Positions 16,875 to 25,142 of a DNA stretch of 36,649 bases are shown in pieces. The stretch is from Haloquadratum walsbyi J07HQW1. Its GTDB lineage: Archaea > Halobacteriota > Halobacteria > Halobacteriales > Haloferacaceae. The DNA lies in contig KE356560.1 in assembly GCA_000415965.1 (NCBI GenBank), positions 249,186 to 285,834 of the forward strand, written 5' to 3'. Made by a program: the position numbers and the translations under genes. Below the pieces are notes generated by a model. The model searched no databases and had not been told where the DNA came from. It saw nothing but the letters and a program-made list of their open reading frames with translations. Position 1 is the first letter of the stretch. Each line of letters starts with the position of its first letter.

Positions 16875-17600
16875 TTATCGTTCAGCACGAACCCATGTTG
16901 CTAAATCGTCCGTCGCGTCGGGAGGAATGATATCTGTTCCGTTATGCTCACCATCAAGAACGGCTGATTTAATATGCTGTGGGTCAGCCCCATCAAGAAC
17001 AATTGTTCGCATCCCTGCTCGCTGAATAAGCTTTGCTGCAAGGAGATCAACGGGTGCAGACGCACCAGCATCTCGACTCATTGGCGCAACGACGTCGACT
17101 AACTCAGTCGGGAGCAACTGTGTATACTTTTGAGCCCCATCCTGTGAACTTGGGTCAGCATCATATACGCCGTCAACGCTTGTTGCATACACGAGCAAGT
17201 CAGCATCAACGTATTCAGCAAGCGCAGCAGCAACTGCGTCAGTCGTTTGTCCTGGCATAATACCTCCCATTATCGATACATCGCCGCGTCGCACAGCATC
17301 ACCCGCATCCTCATAATCTCGTGCGACCTTCGGGTCAACACGCGGTCCGAGTGCGGCAATGAGTAACCGTGCATTAATTCGTGTGACGTCGATGCCAATC
17401 TGGTCAAGTTGTACCTCGTTCGCACCTAACTCCCGGGCAGTCCCAATGTAGTCACGGGCAACACCACCACCACCGACGACCGCTGCGATATCACATCCCG
17501 CCTCGGCAAGCGTCTCGACAACCGCCGCGTGGTCCTCAACGCGTCGTGCATCGAGATTAGGAGCAAGGACACTCCCGCCGATGGAGACGACAACTCTCAT
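16875..17600 (-). CDS. pyrH: UMP kinase (archaeal type)
   Basis: A 241-aa amino-acid-kinase-fold enzyme that phosphorylates UMP to UDP in pyrimidine synthesis. Landmarks are VVSIGGSVLAP near the start, AAVVGGGGVARDYIG, the RINARLL helix, MGGIMPGQTTDAVAAALAEY, LLVYATSVDGVYDADP, and the C-terminal GTDI loop. The start at 17600 (MRVVVSIGG) matches family N-termini; an upstream ATG would add 13 residues. It is the promoter-proximal gene of a pyrH-lysS operon with only six bases between genes. Confidence 0.95.
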   Translation of the reverse strand: MRVVVSIGGSVLAPNLDARRVEDHAAVVETLAEAGCDIAAVVGGGGVARDYIGTARELGANEVQLDQIGIDVTRINARLLIAALGPRVDPKVARDYEDAGDAVRRGDVSIMGGIMPGQTTDAVAAALAEYVDADLLVYATSVDGVYDADPSSQDGAQKYTQLLPTELVDVVAPMSRDAGASAPVDLLAAKLIQRAGMRTIVLDGADPQHIKSAVLDGEHNGTDIIPPDATDDLATWVRAER

Positions 17601-17653
17601 TGAATGTGGTTGCTTCGAATCGGGCTTAAGAGTTATCAACTGGACACTCCTGC

Positions 17654-17800
17654 CTACTCACTTGTCGTGCCCTGAACAGGCAGTTCAACGTAGTGGATGC
17701 TCTGTCTGTCACAGTGATGTTCGAGAATCTCGAGTTCGCGTTTGACTTCTCGACACGGTAATGTACCCCGTTTGTTATGTGTGGATATATGCGAAGTCGA
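17654..17800 (-). pseudogene. Possible remnant of a small gene
   Basis: On the minus strand a short frame reads THNKRGTLPCREVKREL and then EILEHHCDRQSIHYVELPVQG, stopping at TAG 17654-17656. It has a protein-like helix-rich composition but no start codon, and stops interrupt it upstream. It may be the C-terminal stub of a decayed gene. The flanking 290 bases up to moaE show nothing else I recognise. Weak evidence. Confidence 0.25.
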
Positions 17801-18143
17801 TTAGCTTCGAGTCTGACCCCGTGTGCACGACATCATGAGTCCACTGCAGGCTCTCTCACTGTCCGGTCGTCGTGAAGAGCTTGTGATTTGGACTGTGCCC
17901 TATGCAACTCGACAACTACGTGTAATCATAGACATCTTCTAACGTGAGTATTTGAGGCGTATGCGGACACACTCTATCTCTGCCCTACTCGGGTATTCCG
18001 ATTGTCCGTGTACCTGTGGACGGAGGCTGAGTGCTCTCTTAGTTGAGTAATATTCATACCATGGTGGATGTTGCGCACGTCAGAAGTGTAATTTGAACGG
18101 ATGCGCCGATAAGATGAAACCGATTGGTCACCGGAAAGAAGTT

Positions 18144-18962
18144 ATGCAGGTGCTCGGGATTCTTGGGCGCGATGCAGAGACGCTCTGCGATGACGTTGCT
18201 GCTCAACTTGATGGCACGGTTGCCGTTATCCAGACAGAGAAAATACCAGAACGGACAGTCACTACTGCTCACGATGTATCGTCTAGTATAACGACGCGAT
18301 ATGACCTTGCAGATGATGGTCGCTGGCATGCGAGTGGAGAAAGCTATGATGTGGTCGATATCCTTGATGAACTTTCGACGACAGTCGATTATACACTCGT
18401 TATCGGTTCATCAAATGCACGTATACCCACGGTATTGCTCGATACCGCGGTAACAGATATTGACCCTAACTCGAGTCATGTCGTTCTCACTGCCGAAACA
18501 GCAGCAACGGTTGATACCGAGGAGGTCGTTACTGCGGTTGAGACTGCTGAACCGCATATAGCGTTGTCGACACTTATCGAACGAGTCAAAACGTCTTCGC
18601 ATGCAGACCGTGCTGGTGCAATTGCCACCTTCACGGGACGTGTGCGAGCACGTGACACTGATGATGACCCAAAGACGGTTCGCCTTCGATTTGAGACGTA
18701 TGATTCAGTCGCTGATGACCGAATGCGCAAAATTGAATCTGAATTAACTCAACGAGATGGTGTCTATGCGGTCGAGTTATTCCATCGGACGGGTGTAATC
18801 AACAATGGGGAAGACATCGTTTTTGTCGTCGTCTTAGCCGGGCATCGAGAGGAAGCGTTTGAGACAGTTTCGGATGGAATTGACCGATTGAAAGCCGAGG
18901 TCCCGATTTTTAAACATGAAACAACTATCGAGGAGGACTTCTGGGTTCATGAGCGAAATTAA
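18144..18962 (+). CDS. moaE: MobB-like/MoaE fusion, molybdopterin synthase large subunit
   Basis: A 272-aa two-domain protein. Residues about 155-272 are MoaE, the catalytic subunit that inserts sulfur from MoaD into precursor Z. It has ATFTGRVRARD, HR at 234-235, and two Lys residues, K250 and K257, seven apart as are the catalytic pair K119/K126 of E. coli MoaE. Residues 1-145 look like a MobB-type GTPase fold (MQVLGILG..., then VDYTLVIGSS), but the Walker A Gly-Lys-Ser/Thr is absent: the loop reads GILGRDAETL. MobB-MoaE fusions are known in haloarchaea. The start at 18144 is chosen because it begins the first strand; ATG 18093 or 18114 would add a non-conserved tail. Repeat copy E follows the gene. 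Confidence 0.85.
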   Translation: MQVLGILGRDAETLCDDVAAQLDGTVAVIQTEKIPERTVTTAHDVSSSITTRYDLADDGRWHASGESYDVVDILDELSTTVDYTLVIGSSNARIPTVLLDTAVTDIDPNSSHVVLTAETAATVDTEEVVTAVETAEPHIALSTLIERVKTSSHADRAGAIATFTGRVRARDTDDDPKTVRLRFETYDSVADDRMRKIESELTQRDGVYAVELFHRTGVINNGEDIVFVVVLAGHREEAFETVSDGIDRLKAEVPIFKHETTIEEDFWVHERN

Positions 18963-19468
18963 TATACCCTTTTATCGAACACCGCAGTGAGCGTTGATAG
19001 GGTGACCCATCGAGAACCTACAGACAGTAACAGTCGGTGGTAACATGACCAATGTTCATATCCGAACCCACACTCATCTGACTTGGAACGCACACGTGAC
19101 TGTTTCGTCTGGAGTAAAAAACCACAGTCCCAACAGCTGTTAACTGAAATGGAATACTGAGACTGGCGATTCACATCTAAACAGTGTAGCTTCGTATCTA
19201 GACTGGTCACGGTGCCAACCGCTGATATGGATAACTCATCACTGTGATCGTCTGATGACAGTCGGACATGTTATTATTAGCATCGGATTAATTTTGTACA
19301 CTGAGACCAGAAATAAACAGTCAAAAACAATAATAAAAAGTCAAACAGATAGAAAATCTCTCTTAAAGAGAGGTAAATCCTCTTTTCATATCGTAAATAA
19401 AACTGAATTTTATCGAACGGTCTTATCCATATATATTTCCAGGGGGGTAACATGAAGTTGTATTACCG
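18963..19468. promoter_or_regulatory. Intergenic region: fold-back repeat, A/T tract, promoter
   Basis: This 506-base gap holds repeat copy E (19028-19143). It also has an A-rich stretch (19308-19345), a perfect CTCTCT/AGAGAG hairpin (19358-19372), and TATA-like boxes at about 19406-19412 (TTTTATC region) and 19430-19437 (TATATATT). A Shine-Dalgarno-like AGGGGGGT sits at 19441-19448, before a six-codon minicistron. No other gene was seen. Confidence 0.55.
19028..19143 (+). repeat. Fold-back repeat, copy E
   Basis: It begins GTAACAGTCGGTGGTAACATGA and ends CCCAACAGCTGTTAA. Interior blocks TTCATATCCGAACCCACACT and CTTGGAACGC match copies A and D. It lies about 65 bases after the moaE stop, with the TAACAGTCG end nearest the gene. 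The right half is more diverged (TTCGTCTGGAGT in place of the CTTCGGATA block). Confidence 0.78.
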
Positions 19469-19472
19469 ATGA
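19452..19472 (+). CDS. Six-codon minicistron overlapping the next start codon
   Basis: ATG 19452 encodes MKLYYR and stops at TGA 19470-19472, which overlaps the next gene's ATG (19469-19471) as ATGA. A G-rich AGGGGGGT at 19441-19448 sits four bases before this ATG and could pair with the 3' end of 16S rRNA. If transcribed, it would couple translation to the DUF7123-like gene. If transcription starts about 26 bases after the TATATATT box, the ATG would be missed, so this is a hypothesis. Confidence 0.3.
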   Translation: MKLYYR

Positions 19473-19735
19473 GCGCAACTGCAACACCCTCCACAGATGC
19501 GGACGAGGATCAATCGAAAGAAGAGCGTTTGAAGAACTATCTTGTCTCAAAGGCACAGGATGGCGAGATGTATTTCAAATCGAAATTTATCGCCGATGAG
19601 GTTGGGCTCTCGGCTAAGGAAATTGGTGCACTCATGGTGAAGCTTCGTGACTCCGCGACTGAATTGACCGTCGAGAAATGGTCATACACAAGTGCAACCA
19701 CCTGGCGGGTCGAAACGACTGCTGAGACTGCTTAA
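19469..19735 (+). CDS. DUF7123-like winged-helix protein
   Basis: An 88-aa protein with a short Thr/Asp tail and a compact helical domain: ERLKNYLVSKAQDGEMYFKS, KFIADEVGLSAKEIGALMVK and VEKWSYTSATTWRVE. The order helix, helix-turn-helix, two-strand wing suggests a small winged-helix fold. It matches, from memory, the well-conserved haloarchaeal DUF7123 family, whose function is not described. It is monocistronic, with an unusually AT-rich upstream region and a candidate minicistron overlapping its start. Confidence 0.75.
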   Translation: MSATATPSTDADEDQSKEERLKNYLVSKAQDGEMYFKSKFIADEVGLSAKEIGALMVKLRDSATELTVEKWSYTSATTWRVETTAETA

Positions 19736-20015
19736 TCATCATTGAACGCCTACAGTCACGACCAGTGACTGCGTCTGTACTTGAATTGACATCACAATTA
19801 TCCGGATGAGATTGAAACCACTGATCTCCGGCACATTATTGTTCTTACTGCGTGCACCGTGACTAACAGTGAGTGTATTGAGACAGAGTGCTGTTCACTT
19901 TAATAATCTTGAGTTTATTCATGCTACCGTCACGCGGACAACCTCACGCGTTGTAGCCGTTTCAATCACGGTGTAGTCAAGAGGTTTATTGGTCCCTGTA
20001 TCATATTTGTCCATA

Positions 20016-21156
20016 ATGGAATCACTCGATCCGGCAGTGGACCCGCCGGTCGACGCCCTCCAATCGGTCTTTCATCTCTATGAGACACAGCGGGACGGCG
20101 ACCGTATTCTCTATTACGGCGAATCGCTCGTGCCTGAGCAGATGTTAATTCGTGAGGCATGGCCAGCATTCCGCGAGGCGGGCTATGAGATTGAACTGGC
20201 ATCCACAGAGACTCGTGAAGATATTGTTGTTGCGCGTCCAATCGACACTGGTATCGATGGATTTCCGTGGAAGAATATGCTTCTGTTTCTCGCAACGATT
20301 GTTTCGACGCTTCTTGTCGGTGCAATCACATGGTATTATATTCCACCATCAGATCTCATCGCAAATCCACTGACAGTGCTGCGGGCGTGGCCATTTACTG
20401 CAGCTATCCTTGGTGTTCTCGCCACTCATGAGCTTGGTCACTATGTCATGGGGACGATATCATGGTGTTAACGTGTCACTCCCGTATGTTATTCCGTTCA
20501 TATTTCCCTTTGGGACGCTCGGTGCGATTATTCGGATGCGTGGACAGATGCCGGATCGAAGGGCATTATTTGATATCGGTGTCGCAGGTCCACTTGCTGG
20601 ATTAGCGGCGACAGTGATTGTGACTATCATTGGTCTTACTCAGTCACCCATTCAGATCCCGGCGCGAGCCATGGAGCAAAGTGGTCAGATGATTATATTC
20701 AATAATCCGCCACTGCTTGACATTGTCGCGACCGCAATCGGAGAACCAACGACATACAACGATCCCCGCATGTCTGTTTCTCCGATCATTATCGGGGGAT
20801 GGGTTGGAATGTTCTTTACTGTACTCAACCTGCTTCCCGTCGGTCAACTTGATGGAGGACACATTCTCCGAGCAATGCTTGGAAGTGCACAGGAGCGTAT
20901 CGCCGCTCTCGTCCCAGTCAGTCTCATTGCACTTGCAGCATACCTACATTACGGTCTTGGTTATGCGTTTAATGAGTCAGTCGGACTCTGGGCATTTTGG
21001 GGAGTCCTCTCGGCGTTTGTGGCGTTTAAAGGTCCAGCAAACCCTATCGACGATACACCACTTGATATCCCACGAGTTCTCCTTGGCGTCATTACGTTTG
21101 CTCTTGGAGCACTTTGCTTCTTACTTGTTCCAATCGAAGTAGCCACGGTTGGTTGA
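20016..21156 (+). pseudogene. Site-2 protease (M50 family), frameshifted
   Basis: The first frame, from ATG 20016, encodes a soluble N-terminal part and membrane helices up to the zinc motif THELGHYVMG (H138, H142). It then runs into TISWC and stops at 20469. From the same point the +1-shifted frame reads GRYHGVNVSLPYVIPFIFPF and continues to 21156 through a GPLAGL segment and the third-ligand motif LLPVGQLDGGHIL. The two parts join seamlessly if one G is removed from the GGGG run at 20450-20453. The restored protein would be about 379 aa, a six- or seven-helix S2P without PDZ domains (EGY1-like). This is either a recent inactivation or a homopolymer sequencing error. Confidence 0.85.
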
Positions 21157-21240
21157 TTGATACCGAGTACACGAATAGACTGACTTCCATGTCGCCACAG
21201 CTTGTAGGAATAGGTATGAGTCCTAACGATACCGCTTGAC

Positions 21241-21321
21241 TCTCATTTAGCTGAATACAGGCGAGCCCCCTTCCCCGAGGAGCAACGCAGGACGAAGACC
21301 AAGTAGGCAGGGGCAGTTCAC
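21241..21321 (+). mobile_element. 3' end of a second decayed IS200/IS605-type (TnpB) element
   Basis: The segment reads CTGAATACAGGCGAGCCCCC...GAGCAACGCAGG... and then TAGGCAGGGGCAGTTCAC, ending at 21321. The last 18 bases match the corresponding end at 2606-2623 (read on the minus strand) at 15 of 18 positions. The CAGG-AGCCCC block upstream is also shared. No tnpB coding sequence can be followed further left, so it is a solo end. The surrounding 340 bases between the protease remnant and thiL contain nothing else recognisable. Confidence 0.6.
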
Positions 21322-21394
21322 CGCACTGACAGAGCGGTATTTGTCGATACACATAACGGAACATTACAGCGATTACATACACTCACAAAACAAT

Positions 21395-22290
21395 TTACTC
21401 TGTGGCGTGTGTATATCCCTCATCTGGAAGTGACTCACCATCCATTGTGATGCCGCTATTAGACTCGGTGACTTCGCCAATCACGTGTACAGGAACTATG
21501 CTGTTTCACGAGCGTCTGTAAGTTCTGTTGGTGGCAGTGTCAACACAAGTTCAAAATCCTCGCCGACTGTCGTCGTGAGCTCCTGTCGTGTCGATACGTC
21601 GTCAACGTATTCCTTCACAGCCGAATGTGTTGGAATTGCATCTCGATGCAATGACATTCCAACTTCAGAGGCGGATGCAAGTTGATGGACCGACCGTGCG
21701 AGTCCATCGGAAGAATCCATCATTGCTGTGGTGTGTTCTGCAAGTGCTGCTCCGGTGGTTACGCGGGGAGTAAACTGAAATAACTCATTTCCATAGCCCA
21801 TATCTCCGGCATCGAACGCTTTCAGACCTGCTACTGTTCGCCCAAGGCTACCAGTCACGCATACACAATCACCCACCTGTGCGCCATGGCGATATGATGG
21901 ATAATCAACAGTACCGAGTGCTGTTGTTGCGATGGTCAACTCTGATGTCGTATCAAGATCACCACCAACGTATCTAGCGCCGACGGCTTCACATACATCA
22001 ATCGCACCGGCGATGAATGCGTCTAGCTCATCTGGGTCAAACCCTGGGGCACCATACACGGCAACTGCAGCAGTAGCCTGTCCACCCATCGCAGCGATAT
22101 CTGAGAGTGACGCACCAACAGCACGCCACCCTGCAGTGTATCTGGTGATTCCATCTGGGAAATCTGTCGTCTCATGAAGCATATCGGTCGTGATGACGAG
22201 TGAGGTTGAGTCTAATGAGACCACTGCTGCGTCATCGCCTGCCTCTGACAGGGTCTTTGATATCTGTTCAAGAGCAGCACGTTCATCCAT
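21395..22290 (-). pseudogene. thiL: Thiamine-monophosphate kinase, C-terminus out of frame
   Basis: ThiL phosphorylates thiamine monophosphate to the diphosphate. From ATG 22290 (MDERAALEQISKTLSEAGDDAAVV) the frame shows ITTDMLHETTDFP, GWRAVGASLSDIAAMGG, VGGDLDTTSELTI, MDSSDGLARSVHQLA and VGEDFELVLTLPP, all family motifs. It stops at 21496 after 264 residues (ARETA). The missing C-terminus continues in another minus-strand frame as VPVHVIGEVTESNSG and DEGYTHATE, ending at TAA 21395-21397. One base is lost near 21497-21501 (restoring it would give about 297 aa). The truncated protein keeps the ATP and Mg sites but loses the last strands. It may still function, or the shift may be a sequencing error. 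Confidence 0.85.
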
Positions 22291-22305
22291 ATACAACAGT
22301 ACCAC

Positions 22306-22872
22306 ATCTGTAGTAATACGCGTTTGTCATCTCTGCATATAACCCTCACCAGGATAAGTGACACTGATCATAAATATACATATGTTGATACCCCCCCTTC
22401 GCGGGTTATTGAATTGGATTCGCGTCTTTATACTCCGCTTAAGTTGTCGAAGGCACACCACAGGATCTGTATGAGTCAGGTGTGCTACAACCACCACGAC
22501 TCAAGACTCGACAGACACTGACAAAATCATACATATCATAACAGTCGCCAGAGCTTTCACCGACGCAACTAGAGTCATTGTCTATTGCATTAGCCCGAAA
22601 AATGTGTGTCTGATGCCCGTTATTTTGCCATTACCTGTCATTTTTTCGACAGCAACCCCCTGTTCATGACTGTTTGAACAGAGTGTTATAAATGTCGTTG
22701 ACGGTGATTCGGCAGACTGTGAGTACTGATGTCGATACCAGCTATCTAGTTGCTGGGCAGCATCAAAGTACCATTGACACCAATAATATCACCGTGATTC
22801 TGATATTTACTGAATATGATATGTGCTCGGTGTTTCGATGGGTTGATAATCAAGACAGCCAAGTAAAGATAT
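22306..22872. other. Intergenic region, no gene seen
   Basis: About 570 bases between the divergent thiL and YbhN-type genes. It contains a C8 run (about 22391-22399) and AT-rich stretches. The short frames lack haloarchaeal composition, and a 63-codon frame entering the YbhN-type gene region is out of frame with it. No repeat copy or RNA gene was recognised. Confidence 0.45.
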
Positions 22873-23919
22873 ATGCATATTGATGACCTCCGAACCACCA
22901 TCATCGGGTTCGGCAGCGTCATCATCATTTTCGCTGCGTTATTTGCCTTTGTTGGTGTTGATGAACTCATTGCAACGGTGCGTACAGCTAATCCACAATA
23001 TGTTGCACTAGTTATCGGAGCAACGCTCACATGGCTCTTTGCATGGAGTATTTCACTCCATACGGTACTTCAAACACTCGACGTGCATCTCTCGTATGCT
23101 GCATCGTTTCTTGTGTTTGCCGGTGCGATGTTTTCGAATAATGTTACCCCATTTGGACAGGCTGGTGGGGAGCCAATTACTGCATACCTTATCTCACAAA
23201 CTGCTGATGCAGAGTACGAGACAAGTCTTGCAGCAATCGCAAGTGTCGATACATTGAATCTGATCCCCTCAGTCACAATTGCGTTAATTGGTGCAGGGTA
23301 CTTTACAACGGAAGTTGCAGTTGGTTCACGCTCAGATGTCCTTTTTGGAAGCTTGGTGGTCGTTGCTCTTGCAACGACCATCTTGACAATTGCATACGCC
23401 GCGTGGCGATATCGATATAAGATTGAAAATCATGTTGTACATGCGCTTGCACCCGTGATTCATTGGGCTGCGGATATCGTCCCTCATCTACCGGATATTG
23501 CTGAAGCAGAGATTAAAACACGTATTGAAGGGTTTTTTCGAGCAATTGAACGTGTCGCTGCGAATCCACAACAACTTGCCGTTGCTCTGAGTGCATCGAC
23601 CATCGGATGGATCTGTCAAATGACTGCATTATGGCTTGCTTTCCGCGCTATTGGGGTCGAACTTCGAACTGCGTTTGTTTTGATTATCGTCCCGATTGCC
23701 ACCATCGCCGGGATGACACCATTACCTGGTGGTGCTGGTGGGATTGAAACTGTACTTGTGTTTTTGTTATTAGCTGCTCCACTCCCGCACGTGAGTGAAG
23801 CAATTGCAGTCACGGCAGTGGTTATCTTCCGTGGTGCTATCTATTGGGTCCCAGTCATTCTTGGTGGTGGCGTCGTCGCTTGGATCAGCAGTGGCGCCAA
23901 TATCGGTAGTCCTAATTAA
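22873..23919 (+). CDS. YbhN/UPF0104-type membrane protein (flippase-like domain)
   Basis: A 348-aa polytopic membrane protein with about eight hydrophobic segments. It carries the signature stretches of the lysylphosphatidylglycerol-synthase transmembrane/YbhN family: FLVFAGAMFSNNVTPFGQAG near residues 79-98 (the family's P-x-x-x-G-GE region, here AGGEP) and TPLPGGAGGIE near residues 280-290. There is no lysyltransferase domain, so it is the stand-alone flippase-like form, likely moving a lipid or polyprenol-linked substrate across the membrane. Neighbours do not identify the substrate. Confidence 0.85.
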   Translation: MHIDDLRTTIIGFGSVIIIFAALFAFVGVDELIATVRTANPQYVALVIGATLTWLFAWSISLHTVLQTLDVHLSYAASFLVFAGAMFSNNVTPFGQAGGEPITAYLISQTADAEYETSLAAIASVDTLNLIPSVTIALIGAGYFTTEVAVGSRSDVLFGSLVVVALATTILTIAYAAWRYRYKIENHVVHALAPVIHWAADIVPHLPDIAEAEIKTRIEGFFRAIERVAANPQQLAVALSASTIGWICQMTALWLAFRAIGVELRTAFVLIIVPIATIAGMTPLPGGAGGIETVLVFLLLAAPLPHVSEAIAVTAVVIFRGAIYWVPVILGGGVVAWISSGANIGSPN

Positions 23920-24057
23920 TGATTGGTCTGTGGTGATATGGATATGACTTTCCACGAAATAAAACAGACTCACAATCATACGTCGATACACACGTGTTCT
24001 TTGTCGGTCCAGGGTGATTCGTTCCGCACTGATATGATCTGATTATCATATGTATGA

Positions 24058-24100
24058 TATAATATATTCTATCCGGACCCATGTCGCTGGATAATTACCG
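24058..24100 (+). repeat. Possible fragment of the fold-back repeat
   Basis: TTCTATCCGGACCCA (from about 24068) differs at one position from the family block TTCTATCCGAACCCA of copy A, and CTGGA follows as in the family. The rest is not alignable by eye. It may be a decayed sixth copy between the YbhN-type gene and rps19e. Confidence 0.3.
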
Positions 24101-24130
24101 GTTTTGAGCCATAAAGCGGTGATACGATGG

Positions 24131-24138
24131 CTTTAAAC
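24131..24138 (+). promoter_or_regulatory. TATA box of rps19e
   Basis: CTTTAAAC is centred about 27 bases before the ATG at 24162, the spacing of a leaderless haloarchaeal promoter. No Shine-Dalgarno site precedes the ATG. Confidence 0.6.
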
Positions 24139-24161
24139 AATATCGGTCGATATCAAAACAC

Positions 24162-24617
24162 ATGGTTAGCGTATATGACGTACCGGCGGATGCTCTGATC
24201 GAGGATGTCGCCGACCGGCTCACCGATCGGATTGAAGAGCCTGGGTGGATGGAATATGCAAAGTCTGGACAGAGCCGTGAACTCCCGCCTCAACAGGATG
24301 ATTTCTGGTATGTTCGCGCTGCTTCGCTCCTGCGTAAAGTCGCAAAGAAAGGTCCGATTGGCGTCGACCACCTTGCAAGCGAATACGGTGGTCGTAAACG
24401 TGGGTCAAATCGATACCGAGTCGCGAGTGATCACTCAACGACGGGCAGTAAAAATATCATCCGAACTGCTCTCCAGCAACTTGAAGAAGAAGGACTTGTT
24501 TCGACAGCAAAAGGACAAGGTCGACGTATTTCACCTGAGGGTCAACAGTTTCTTGACAACGCCGCTTCTGATGTGCTTGAGGAACTAGACCGTCCCGAAC
24601 TTGAGCGTTACGCGTAG
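24162..24617 (+). CDS. rps19e: Ribosomal protein S19e
   Basis: A 151-aa small-subunit ribosomal protein found only in archaea and eukaryotes and needed for 40S/30S maturation. Family landmarks are VYDVPADALIEDVADRL at the start, WYVRAASLLRKVAKKGPIGV, the Arg-rich GGRKRGSNRYRVASDHSTTG loop that contacts rRNA, and IIRTALQQLEEEGLV with a Gly/Arg wing (GQGRRISPEGQ). It is full length with an acidic C-terminus. It is followed by a PDCD5-like gene and a PP-loop ATPase on the same strand, a grouping I recall from other haloarchaea. Confidence 0.96.
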   Translation: MVSVYDVPADALIEDVADRLTDRIEEPGWMEYAKSGQSRELPPQQDDFWYVRAASLLRKVAKKGPIGVDHLASEYGGRKRGSNRYRVASDHSTTGSKNIIRTALQQLEEEGLVSTAKGQGRRISPEGQQFLDNAASDVLEELDRPELERYA

Positions 24618-24649
24618 ACGGATTTATGTCTATCTCTTAGCAGGTATTG

Positions 24650-24720
24650 ATGCTGTCGGTCGCTGTTTATATTCGAGACCGAGCACGCAAACGGGCGCTT
24701 CAAGTCGACTACTCCGGGGT
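24650..24720 (-). repeat. Fold-back repeat, copy F (fragment)
   Basis: TATTCGAGACCGAGCACGCA, ACGGGCGCTTCAAGTCGA and ACTCCGG align with the left half of copies C and D (TATTCGAGACAGAACGCGCA in C; CCGGGCGTTCTAGTCGAAG in D). The terminal repeats are decayed. It begins about 35 bases after the rps19e stop. Confidence 0.5.
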
Positions 24721-24772
24721 GCGTTCACAGACCCCGTAATCGTTTTTAGCAATCAGTGAAAAGTATATGCTG

Positions 24773-25135
24773 ATGAGTGGAACTCCTGATGATTTAGATG
24801 AGCTTCGCCAGCAGCGGATGGAGGAACTCCGTGATCAAGCGGAGGGTCAACAGAGTGAGACGTCTGATAATACTGCTGCCGCGCAGGAGGCCGCTCGCGA
24901 ACAGGCTGAAGCGCAGCAGGAAGCTCTTTTGAAACAGCATTTAACCGATGGCGCCCGACAGCGATTGAATGCAATCGAAATGTCGAAACCTGACTTTGCA
25001 GAAAAGGTAAAAAAGCAGCTTGTCACCCTCGCACAGAGTGGTCGAATCCAAGACCGTATCGACGAGGATCAGATGCGTGAGTTGCTTCAAGAGCTAAAAC
25101 CTGACTCAAAAAGTTACAATATTCGTCGGCGATGA
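24773..25135 (+). CDS. PDCD5-family DNA-binding protein
   Basis: A 120-aa basic-to-acidic helical protein of the PDCD5/TFAR19 family, in archaea a small double-stranded DNA-binding protein. It has an N-terminal helix with [17 protein letters not shown], a Gln/Ala/Glu-rich stretch, the core [20 protein letters not shown] and then [20 protein letters not shown], and the family-typical end [17 protein letters not shown]. Start [11 protein letters not shown] at 24773 matches relatives better than the ATG two codons upstream. It is followed after seven bases by the PP-loop ATPase gene, so the two are likely co-transcribed. Confidence 0.88.
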   Translation: MSGTPDDLDELRQQRMEELRDQAEGQQSETSDNTAAAQEAAREQAEAQQEALLKQHLTDGARQRLNAIEMSKPDFAEKVKKQLVTLAQSGRIQDRIDEDQMRELLQELKPDSKSYNIRRR

Positions 25136-25142
25136 GATAGCT

